64,000 nucleotides of DNA from an uncultured Clostridia bacterium (GTDB taxonomy: Bacteria > Bacillota > Clostridia > Oscillospirales > Oscillospiraceae): contig CAMZIO010000002.1 in NCBI GenBank assembly GCA_947307255.1, positions 1-64,000 of the forward strand, given 5' to 3'. Below the pieces are notes generated by a model that was not told the origin of the DNA, ran no database searches, and saw only the letters and a list, made by a program, of their open reading frames with translations. Of the stretch, positions 9,035 to 16,569 are shown piece after piece. The position numbers and the translations under genes are program-made. Every line of letters starts with the position of its first letter. Position 1 is the first letter of the stretch.

Positions 9035-9068
9035 TATCATGGGCGGCATATATTTGCCGCCCATGATA
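9035..9068 (+). promoter_or_regulatory. Hairpin between precursor and immunity gene, cassette 3
   Basis: TATCATGGGCGGCA-tatatt-TGCCGCCCATGATA, same arms as cassette 2 hairpin. Confidence 0.8.
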
Positions 9069-9776
9069 CAGGTCTTGCAAGCGTTGATTCTTTTTGCCGT
9101 GTTTTGCTCTTTAGTCTGTGAGGTGAGGTATGTGAGTAGAAAAAGACTGTGTATCATTTTCTTCATTTTGCAGCCATTATGCAGTTTCTTGTTGGCTGTA
9201 ACTATATACGATATAGCGGAAGTACCCGAATATTCTATCGCGCAAGATAGCGTACGGGCATATGCCATTGTGCTGATTTCCCTGTTGTTCAGCACATATA
9301 TCGCCTATCGCAATCGCAACGTCATGAAGCGCGATTACGTGGAGCAGGAGAAGCGGCCAGCGATCTTTTTGTGCAAAACGCTGATTCTTTTGGTTATTAC
9401 TCTGCTTTTGGGAGAGCTGTGTTACTATTTGGTGGATACCTTTTTCCCACAGGTGGTTTGGGAGAACGAACAATACCTTGACTTATATCAATCTCTGGTT
9501 CCATTCCCGCTTTTCTTTGCGAATATTTGCATTTTTGGTCCCATAGCAGAAGAACTCGTCTTCCGCTACGCCCTGCAAGGTGGGATTAAGCGAAAACCTT
9601 GGAATGTGATTTTTGCATCTCTGATTTTTGGACTTTTACATACAGGGTTTCATCCAGAGATTATCGTCTATGCGGTGTTAGGGTTATGCTATGGCATTGC
9701 CTATGAAAAGACGCAGGATATCAATGTGCCGATTTGTATGCACATTGCGAATAATGTGTTTTCTACAATATTTTGA
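9063..9776 (+). CDS. CPBP family intramembrane metalloprotease, candidate immunity protein of cassette 3 (start uncertain)
   Basis: EELVFRYALQGG, FGLLHTGFHPE, MHIANNVF motifs; track start 9039 lies in the hairpin. Confidence 0.8.
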   Translation: MIQVLQALILFAVFCSLVCEVRYVSRKRLCIIFFILQPLCSFLLAVTIYDIAEVPEYSIAQDSVRAYAIVLISLLFSTYIAYRNRNVMKRDYVEQEKRPAIFLCKTLILLVITLLLGELCYYLVDTFFPQVVWENEQYLDLYQSLVPFPLFFANICIFGPIAEELVFRYALQGGIKRKPWNVIFASLIFGLLHTGFHPEIIVYAVLGLCYGIAYEKTQDINVPICMHIANNVFSTIF

Positions 9777-9797
9777 TTTGTAGAGAGGAGCGGATTC

Positions 9798-10040
9798 ATG
9801 GTTTCGAAATTTATAGAAAAATGGGCAGACGAACGTTCCGGCGGGATGCAAAAATACTATGTCCGTCATTTATTGGGCATGACTGGAATTCTGAGTGCCA
9901 TGATTATTGGAGATTATCTTGCAAACAAAGAGTTCTCAGTTCTTTTCCTTTGTATAGCTATAGTCGTTTCTCTATGCTTTCCTATACTGTCTTGGTTTTT
10001 AAACGAATTGCGCTACCGTAAGTACCTACGTGATCAATGA
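9798..10040 (+). CDS. Small two-span membrane protein, candidate accessory immunity protein of cassette 3
   Basis: MVSKFIEKWADERSGG...; stop overlaps ATG of the C39 fragment (ATGA). Confidence 0.55.
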   Translation: MVSKFIEKWADERSGGMQKYYVRHLLGMTGILSAMIIGDYLANKEFSVLFLCIAIVVSLCFPILSWFLNELRYRKYLRDQ

Positions 10041-10105
10041 AATACTACTGCATCATCACGGATTGCGCCGCGGCGTGCCTTGCCACCGTGTCCAAGCAGT
10101 ACGGG
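10037..10105 (+). pseudogene. 5' fragment of C39 peptidase/ABC exporter gene, cassette 3
   Basis: In frame as MKYYCIITDCAAACLATVSKQYG then SFLYR*; same 3' breakpoint as other copies. Confidence 0.9.
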
Positions 10106-10128
10106 AGCTTTCTATATAGATAAATAGA

Positions 10129-10169
10129 GAACGACGAGGGCCGTTACGGCTCCCGTCGTTCTGCTTTTT
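10129..10169 (+). terminator. Cassette 3 terminator
   Basis: gaacgacgagggccgttacggctcccgtcgttctgcttttt. Confidence 0.8.
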
Positions 10170-10448
10170 CCACAGCTTCGCGGCAGATCTATTGAAAGTC
10201 ATCTGTTATCACAAGTAAGTTATGCACAACAAGGTGTTGACAAGCCACTGGAAGTTTGTGCAAAATATGTGATGACAGATGAAAGCCGAGTGAGGCGTGG
10301 TGGATGCTGGAATAATCAACGCAAAAAAGTATCAGGCGCAAAAGTTTGGGTCGACACGAACGGCTGCGCATGATAAAATATTACATAAAAAAGGAAAGAG
10401 AAAATCATAGAAATGGCATTGAACATGGGCGCGTTTGAGGCGCTCGAC
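10170..10448 (+). repeat. Cassette anchor A, copy 4
   Basis: Direct repeat of 6124-6402; first leader ATG is ATA; -10 TAAAAT. Confidence 0.97.
10351..10379 (+). promoter_or_regulatory. sigma-A-type promoter, cassette 4 (weaker -10)
   Basis: TCGACA - 17 nt - TAAAAT. Confidence 0.7.
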
Positions 10449-10616
10449 AACAGCGAGTTGTTCGCCGTGGACGGCGGCGGGCCGGCTACGATATTTCTTT
10501 CTGCAGTTGGCGTTGCAGTTAGTCCTGTAGTTATGTTCTTTAATCCATGCGTCGGTATAGGATTGCTCTTTGTATCGTCAGGGACGCTACTTAATGAAAT
10601 TGAAAAGTATAGGTAA
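10413..10616 (+). CDS. Double-glycine-leader bacteriocin-like precursor, cassette 4 peptide a
   Basis: Leader MALNMGAFEALDNSELFAVDGG; hydrophobic core. Confidence 0.8.
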   Translation: MALNMGAFEALDNSELFAVDGGGPATIFLSAVGVAVSPVVMFFNPCVGIGLLFVSSGTLLNEIEKYR

Positions 10617-10637
10617 TTTATATGAGGGGGATTCTAT

Positions 10638-10838
10638 ATGATTTCTACGCATAGTTTTCTTGAGTTAAGCATAGATGAATCATACTTAATAAACGGTGGC
10701 GGTACGCTGGGTAATAGCCTTATATTTGTTGGCGGTGTATGCATCGCTGTCGGTGGATGTGTTTGTGAAGCTCCATTGGTTATCGCCGTTGGGGTGTATG
10801 TTGCGATTCTCGGCCTTTGTCAAGCTCAAGGTTGGTGA
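10638..10838 (+). CDS. Double-glycine-leader bacteriocin-like precursor, cassette 4 peptide b
   Basis: Different leader MISTHSFLELSIDESYLINGG; Gly/Cys-rich hydrophobic core. Confidence 0.75.
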   Translation: MISTHSFLELSIDESYLINGGGTLGNSLIFVGGVCIAVGGCVCEAPLVIAVGVYVAILGLCQAQGW

Positions 10839-10853
10839 ATGAATAGATCCGGA

Positions 10854-10883
10854 TCCGAGCAATGCAGATACTCATTGCTCGGA
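10854..10883 (+). promoter_or_regulatory. Hairpin between precursor pair and immunity-like gene, cassette 4
   Basis: tccgagcaatg-cagatact-cattgctcgga, 11-bp arms. Confidence 0.7.
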
Positions 10884-10913
10884 CCTTTATTGGAAAGCGG
10901 GAGGAATGTTTGC

Positions 10914-11426
10914 ATGAGAAGCATGATAATAGTCTATACAGTGTTTGTCGTTTCTTTTTTACTATTTCAAATTTTTTCAGTTGTTAGATTTGCGGTGAGA
11001 GCCAGGCGCGCCCATGCATCATTCTTGCTTGATTTGGGGTATTCATTTGCGATGCTTTTGTTTCATATTGTTGGTTTTTCGCTGTTATTTGATGCGATTT
11101 ATTGCGTTCTTATAAGTCCTGACGCATTTGCTGATAATCCTTTACCATTTGCTGTTGGAACAATGCCGATTATAGCTTCTTTATCGTCATTGATGTTGAA
11201 TGAGGGATTATTTGCATATACAGATGATAGATTATATGGACGAAGCCATATATGGGAACTATCAAGTATTGAAGATATCGCTGCGAAGAGCAGTATGCCA
11301 TTTCATCGCGCGAGGGTAACCATATCGTTTGACAACTCAAAAAAAGCTCTGATTCGCACTTCAATGTCTCGGTACGAAAAGTTTAGCAAGGCTGTTAAGA
11401 ATTCAAGAATTGACCCTATACAATGA
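10914..11426 (+). CDS. Membrane protein, candidate immunity protein of cassette 4
   Basis: ATG after gcgggagg SD; N-terminal membrane spans and C-terminal soluble part; stop overlaps exporter ATG (ATGA at 11423). Confidence 0.6.
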   Translation: MRSMIIVYTVFVVSFLLFQIFSVVRFAVRARRAHASFLLDLGYSFAMLLFHIVGFSLLFDAIYCVLISPDAFADNPLPFAVGTMPIIASLSSLMLNEGLFAYTDDRLYGRSHIWELSSIEDIAAKSSMPFHRARVTISFDNSKKALIRTSMSRYEKFSKAVKNSRIDPIQ

Positions 11427-12115
11427 AATACTACTGCATCAAACAGCACGACATCACGGATTGCGCCGCGGCGTGCCTCGCCACCGTGTCCAAACAGTAC
11501 GGGCTGTCCACGTCCATCACGAAGATCCGCGAGATCGCCGGCACGGATAAGCTGGGCACCAACGCCTACGGCATGGTCAAAGCCGCCGAACAGCTCGGCT
11601 TTACCGCCAAGGCGGTCAAGGGCAACAAGGAGGCGCTGTTCTCCGAGTTTCCGCTGCCCGCCGTCGCCCACGTTGTCGTGGACGGGACGCTGCTGCACTA
11701 CGTCGTGCTGCATAAGATCACGCAAAAAGAGATCGTGATTGCCGACCCCGCCAAAGGGCTTGTCAAAAAGACGCCCGAGGACTTTTTTAAGGAGTGGACG
11801 GGCGTGCTGATTTTGCTCGTCCCCGCGCAGACCTTCCAAAAGGGAAAGGAGACGAAAAACATCTTCGAGCGTTTCTGGGGGCTGCTGTTGCCGCAGAAGC
11901 GCTTGGTTCTGGACATTTTCGCCGCCTCGCTCGTCATCACCGCCCTCGGCATTCTGGGTGCATTTTACTTCCAGATCATCATTGACGACATCCTGCCCGC
12001 AGGCCTGAAAAAAACGCTGACGGTTTTATCCGTTGGCGTGATATTGCTGCGGCTGTTTTCGGTGGCGCTGTCGGTGCTGCGCACGCAGCTTTCTTTACCA
12101 AAACAGCGTAGATGA
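11423..12115 (+). pseudogene. Truncated C39 peptidase/ABC bacteriocin exporter (peptidase domain plus start of TM domain, no ATPase)
   Basis: MKYYCIKQHDITDCAAACLATVSKQYG (C39), HYVVLHKI, IADPAKG; ends LSVLRTQLSLPKQRR* at a fusion junction; no Walker motifs follow. Confidence 0.85.
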
Positions 12116-12692
12116 AACCGGCACACCACTGTCCGTTTCCCTTGCGACGGTAGAGCAGCTTTCGGCGATCATGAACCGCTTGGAGAGCACTGAAACGCAG
12201 ATTGAAGAGTTGGACGCACAGATCGAACGGACAGAAGAACAGCTTCGTCACGGCACTGTCCGCGCCGAGCAATCGGGGGTCCTCAATGCTGCGTCTGCCA
12301 TCGTAGCGGGAGATGTGATCACGTCTGGCAGCGTTCTTGCAACGATCATTCCTGTTGATGAAAGCGAGTTCAAGGTGCAGATCTATGTCAGCAGCGCGGA
12401 TATGGGGAACTTGAAAGTGGGGGATGAGATCAAATATAACATTTCCGCCCTGCCGAGCAATCAGTACGGAACGGTTTCCGGCAAAGTATTGAGCATATCG
12501 CAGGATGCTCTGGTACAGGATGGGCAATACTCCGGCTATTTTCTCGTGGAGGGCAGCATTGGCAATGCGGAACTGAACGATAAGGACGGTAACGTGGGGA
12601 AGATTGCGATTGGAATGCAGACTGAAGCAAAGATCGTAACGCAGACCAAGACGATCATTCGCTATCTATTGGAAAAGATCAACCTGTTCTGA
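12092..12692 (+). pseudogene. 3' remnant of HlyD-family bacteriocin export accessory protein
   Basis: Open frame LYQNSVDETGTPLSVSLATVEQLSAIMNRLES...VRAEQSGVLNAASAIVAGDVITSGSVLATIIPVDESEFKV; N-terminal membrane segment missing. Confidence 0.8.
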
Positions 12693-12925
12693 AATACTGC
12701 ATATCTCCGTTTTCTCACATAAACCACCCTGTAAGGTGTTAAGACCAGCAGGGCGGCTGCGTTCCCGCCCGTAAATATCATATTTCAAAAGGCAGCCCGC
12801 CCGCCACTGCCTCCGGGGCGCTTTTTTTGCATTTTCCCTTTGCAAATCGGCTTGGATATGCTATACTTATTATGCTATTGACTTCTGACTTTGCGCGCAA
12901 ATGAATCATACAGGAGGTTTTTCCC

Positions 12926-14266
12926 ATGGACTATGCTGCACTCTATCAGAAAAAGCTGACCAGCGCCGAGAATGCGGTTAAGCTCGTCAAATCCGGCGAC
13001 TGGGTCGATTATGGCTGGTGCACCAACCATCCCTACACGCTGGATAAGGCGCTTGCCGCGCGGACGAACGAGCTTAGAGACGTTAAGGTTCGCGGCGGCG
13101 TAACGATGTGGATGCCTGAAATCTGCAAGGCGGAGGATGCCGGCGAGCATTTCACCTGGCATTCCTGGCATTGCAGCGGCATTGACCGCAAGATTATTGC
13201 CAAGGGTATGGGCTATTTCTCCCCGATGCGCTACAGCGAGCTGCCGCGCTTTTACCGCGACGGCAACGTCAGCGTGGACGTTGCGATGATCCAGGTTACC
13301 CCGATGGACAAGCATGGCAACTTCAGCTATGCACTGGCGTCTTCTCATCTGGCGGATATGCTGGAGCGGGCCAAAACGGTCATCGTCGAGGTCAACGAAA
13401 ATATGCCCTGGATCTACGGTCTGACCGGCTGCGAGATCAACATTGAGGACGTCGATCTGGTCGTCGAGGGAGAGAATCCCCCGGTGGCGCAGCTTGGCGC
13501 CGGCGGCGCGCCCACGGAGGTGGACCGCGCGGTGGCAAATCTGGTCGTGCCGGAGATTCCGAACGGCGCCTGCCTGCAGCTCGGTATCGGCGGTATGCCG
13601 AATACGATCGGCTCGATGATTGCCCAGTCCGATTTGAAGGATCTGTCCGTCCATACGGAGATGTACGTCGACGGATTCGTCGATATGGCGCTCGCCGGCA
13701 AGATTACCGGCAAGTATAAGACGCTGGACAAGGGCCGCCAGGTGTTTGCGTTCGCCGCGGGTACGCAGAAGCTGTATGATTATATGGACCGCAACCCCGC
13801 CGTGATGGGCGCGCCGGTGGACTATACCAACGACGTTCACGTCATCAGCCAGATCGACAACTTCATCTCCATCAACAATGCGATCGACTGCGATCTCTTC
13901 GGCCAGATCAATGCTGAATCCGCCGGTATCAAGCATATTTCCGGCACCGGTGGCCAGTTGGATTTCGCCATGGGCGCATATCTCTCCCGGGGCGGGAAGA
14001 GCTTTATCTGTATGTCCTCCACCGTTACCGGTAAGGACGGCAGCGTCAAGAGCCGCATCGTACCGACGCTGACGCCCGGCTCCATCGCAACCGACCCGCG
14101 TTCCTGCGTGCATTACGTCGTTACGGAGTACGGCATGGTCAACCTCAAGGGCCTGTCTACCTGGGAGCGTGCGGAGGCGCTGATCGGTATCGCTCATCCC
14201 GACTTCCGCGATGAGCTGATCGCACAGGCGGAAAAAATGCACATCTGGCGTCGTTCCAACCGTTAA
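12926..14266 (+). CDS. Acetyl-CoA hydrolase/transferase family protein (butyryl-CoA:acetate or 4-hydroxybutyrate CoA-transferase-like)
   Basis: [49 protein letters not shown]. Confidence 0.88.
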   Translation: MDYAALYQKKLTSAENAVKLVKSGDWVDYGWCTNHPYTLDKALAARTNELRDVKVRGGVTMWMPEICKAEDAGEHFTWHSWHCSGIDRKIIAKGMGYFSPMRYSELPRFYRDGNVSVDVAMIQVTPMDKHGNFSYALASSHLADMLERAKTVIVEVNENMPWIYGLTGCEINIEDVDLVVEGENPPVAQLGAGGAPTEVDRAVANLVVPEIPNGACLQLGIGGMPNTIGSMIAQSDLKDLSVHTEMYVDGFVDMALAGKITGKYKTLDKGRQVFAFAAGTQKLYDYMDRNPAVMGAPVDYTNDVHVISQIDNFISINNAIDCDLFGQINAESAGIKHISGTGGQLDFAMGAYLSRGGKSFICMSSTVTGKDGSVKSRIVPTLTPGSIATDPRSCVHYVVTEYGMVNLKGLSTWERAEALIGIAHPDFRDELIAQAEKMHIWRRSNR

Positions 14267-14287
14267 ATCGTTTTCAAATCTTTTTAA

Positions 14288-14318
14288 GGAAGAGGGGCAG
14301 TTGCCGCTCTTCCTTTTA
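14288..14318 (+). terminator. Terminator after CoA-transferase gene
   Basis: ggaagaggggcagttgccgctcttcctttta. Confidence 0.7.
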
Positions 14319-14460
14319 TAAATGCCTTTATAAATTTCAATATCGGGCTTGAAAGATTTGATAAAATCGTATATAATTACTTTAACTTGGTATAACGGAC
14401 GATGCAATCGGACAGGTCCGATACCGCCTGTGGTCTATCAGAGGGGAGGTGGGCATAACC

Positions 14461-14952
14461 ATGTTTCAAATCGGTGATAAGATCGTGCATCCCATGCACG
14501 GGGCCGGCGTGATCGAACAGATCACGGAGGAAAAGATCGGCGGGAAGCTGACGACCTTTTACGTGTTTAAAATGCCCATTTCCGGTCTGACGCTGAAAAT
14601 ACCCACCGGCAACAGCGATGCAATCGGTATCCGGGCAATTTCCAGCAGAGAAGAGATCGAGCAGATGATCCGCGAGATCCCTGCCCTCTGCATCGACATG
14701 ACGGCAAACTGGAACCACCGCTATCGGGAGAATATGGAGCGGCTGAAAAGCGGCAACCTGCTTGAGGTGGCGGGGGTGATTAAGGCGCTGATGCACCGCG
14801 ACAACGATCGCGGCCTGTCGAACGGGGAGCGCAAAATGCTCCACAGCGCCAAGCAGATTCTGATTTCAGAGATCGTGCTGGCCGAATGTGTGGAGTATTC
14901 CGCCGCAGAAGCGCGGATCAATGCCGCCATGCTGACGAAGGAGAGCGCGTAA
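14461..14952 (+). CDS. CarD family transcriptional regulator
   Basis: MFQIGDKIVHPMHGAGVIEQI and C-terminal CarD helical region. Confidence 0.9.
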   Translation: MFQIGDKIVHPMHGAGVIEQITEEKIGGKLTTFYVFKMPISGLTLKIPTGNSDAIGIRAISSREEIEQMIREIPALCIDMTANWNHRYRENMERLKSGNLLEVAGVIKALMHRDNDRGLSNGERKMLHSAKQILISEIVLAECVEYSAAEARINAAMLTKESA

Positions 14953-15680
14953 TGGGATTTCTGCAAAAACTGTTTTCCAAAAAGCAGACCAAAAAACAAT
15001 ACTGCACCGCACTGATTGCGGCGGCGGGCAATTCCAGCCGCATGGGCGGGGAGAATAAGCTGCTGCTTTCGCTTTCCGGAAAGCCGGTGATCGTGCATAC
15101 GCTGCTGGCCGTTGAACGGGCGGCGCAGGTGGATGAGATCGTCATTGCTGCGCGGGAGGAGGACTTGTTGACCTATGCGGATCTTTGCAGGACGTATGGG
15201 ATCACAAAACCCGTTAAGGTCGTCATAGGCGGGGCAAGCCGGGAGGAGTCCGTGCTGCGTGCAGCGATGGAGGCAAATGAAAAGGCGACGCTTCTTGCCG
15301 TGCAGGACGGCGCGCGCGCACTGGTTACGGGCGAGCTGATCGACGCCGTTATTGAAAAGGCGCGCGTATGCGGCGCGGCGGCGCCCGCCGTTCCCGTACA
15401 TGATACGATCAAGGCTGCGGTCAACGGCGTCGTTACCGCCACACCGGATCGCGCCACGCTCTATGCCGTGCAAACGCCGCAGGTGTTCGACGCGCAGTTG
15501 TTGCGTGCAGCGCTGCAGTCCGCGGTGGAGAATCATGCGCAGATAACGGACGATTGTTCTGCCGTAGAGCGCATTGGCAAGCAAGTTTACTTGACAGAAG
15601 GATCGTTGGAAAACATCAAAATCACAACGCCGCTGGATCTGGTTCTGGCACAGGCAATTTTGGATAAGCGAGGAGAATGA
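14952..15680 (+). CDS. ispD: 2-C-methyl-D-erythritol 4-phosphate cytidylyltransferase
   Basis: ALIAAAGNSSRMGGENK, VQDGARALVT, QTPQVFD, TDDCSAVE. Confidence 0.93.
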   Translation: MGFLQKLFSKKQTKKQYCTALIAAAGNSSRMGGENKLLLSLSGKPVIVHTLLAVERAAQVDEIVIAAREEDLLTYADLCRTYGITKPVKVVIGGASREESVLRAAMEANEKATLLAVQDGARALVTGELIDAVIEKARVCGAAAPAVPVHDTIKAAVNGVVTATPDRATLYAVQTPQVFDAQLLRAALQSAVENHAQITDDCSAVERIGKQVYLTEGSLENIKITTPLDLVLAQAILDKRGE

Positions 15681-15720
15681 TTCATTTTCCGCATTTCTTT
15701 TGCCATAACGGAGGTAAGAT

Positions 15721-16206
15721 ATGACGGATTTGCGCATCGGGCAGGGATATGACGTACACCGCCTGACGGATGGCCGCGCGCTGATTCTTGGGGGAGAGGC
15801 GATTCCCTATGCAAAGGGGTTGGCGGGACACTCGGATGCCGACGTTTTGCTACACGCCGTGATGGACGCGCTGCTGGGCGCGGCGGCGCTGGGCGATATC
15901 GGGGATCGGTTTCCCGATTCAGCGGCGGAGTTTCGCGGTATCTCCAGCCTGATACTGCTGCGCAGGGTGGCGCAGCTGCTGTCTTCGGCGGGGTATCGCG
16001 TCGTCAACGTGGACGCAACGCTTCTGGCACAGGCGCCGAAGATCGCGCCGTATCGCGATAAAATGCGCGCGAACATTGCCGACGCGCTGCAAATCGACGT
16101 CTCCCGCGTCAGCGTCAAGGCCACCACCGAGGAGGGGCTTGGTTTTACCGGCGCAGGAGAGGGCATTGCCGCTCATGCCGTTGCACTACTGGAAAAGGCG
16201 GAATAG
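15721..16206 (+). CDS. ispF: 2-C-methyl-D-erythritol 2,4-cyclodiphosphate synthase
   Basis: [50 protein letters not shown]. Confidence 0.97.
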   Translation: MTDLRIGQGYDVHRLTDGRALILGGEAIPYAKGLAGHSDADVLLHAVMDALLGAAALGDIGDRFPDSAAEFRGISSLILLRRVAQLLSSAGYRVVNVDATLLAQAPKIAPYRDKMRANIADALQIDVSRVSVKATTEEGLGFTGAGEGIAAHAVALLEKAE

Positions 16207-16242
16207 AAGAGAACGGAATACGGCAACGGCACCGCGCTTGAC

Positions 16243-16268
16243 AGCCTGCAGCTTGCAGGCTGTTTTTT
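16243..16268 (+). terminator. Terminator after ispF
   Basis: agcctgcagcttgcaggctgttttttt. Confidence 0.75.
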
Positions 16269-16317
16269 TCACCGCCCCCATCGGCTGCTCATAGTATGCG
16301 GTGAGGGGGCGTTATTT

Positions 16318-16569
16318 GTGGATCGTTATTATTTGTCCGCCCGCTCTGTCACGTATGCCCAGAAAATGGCAAAGGTGCTGGAGCAGAACGGAATCCATCC
16401 TAAAATTCGCCGCGTCAGTGCAACTATGAGCGGGCGCGGCTGCGGATATACGCTGGAGATTGCGGCATATCAGTACGAAAGAGCCTTGGCATTGCTGAAA
16501 GCAGCCGGATGGAACCCAACCCGGGTGTTCGTCTCCGCGGACAGCAGATTGCGTGAGGTAGGCGTATGA
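16318..16569 (+). CDS. DUF3343 domain protein (GTG start)
   Basis: Size, SGRGCGYTLEI motif and adjacency to a class-V aminotransferase. Confidence 0.7.
   Translation: MDRYYLSARSVTYAQKMAKVLEQNGIHPKIRRVSATMSGRGCGYTLEIAAYQYERALALLKAAGWNPTRVFVSADSRLREVGV

Noticed and set aside
6143-10371. Four near-identical minus-strand 60-aa ORFs (MRSRSCRPKLLRLILFC...)
   Set aside because: They are antisense readings of the repeated promoter region, conserved only because the DNA repeat is conserved; no supporting SD, and they overlap the promoter -10.
6124-10448. CRISPR-like array interpretation of the regular repeats
   Set aside because: Repeats are ~279 bp, spacers are over 800 bp and contain genes; no cas genes present.
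12875-14407. 510-aa minus-strand ORF
   Set aside because: Antisense to the CoA-transferase gene, which has clear family motifs and an SD.
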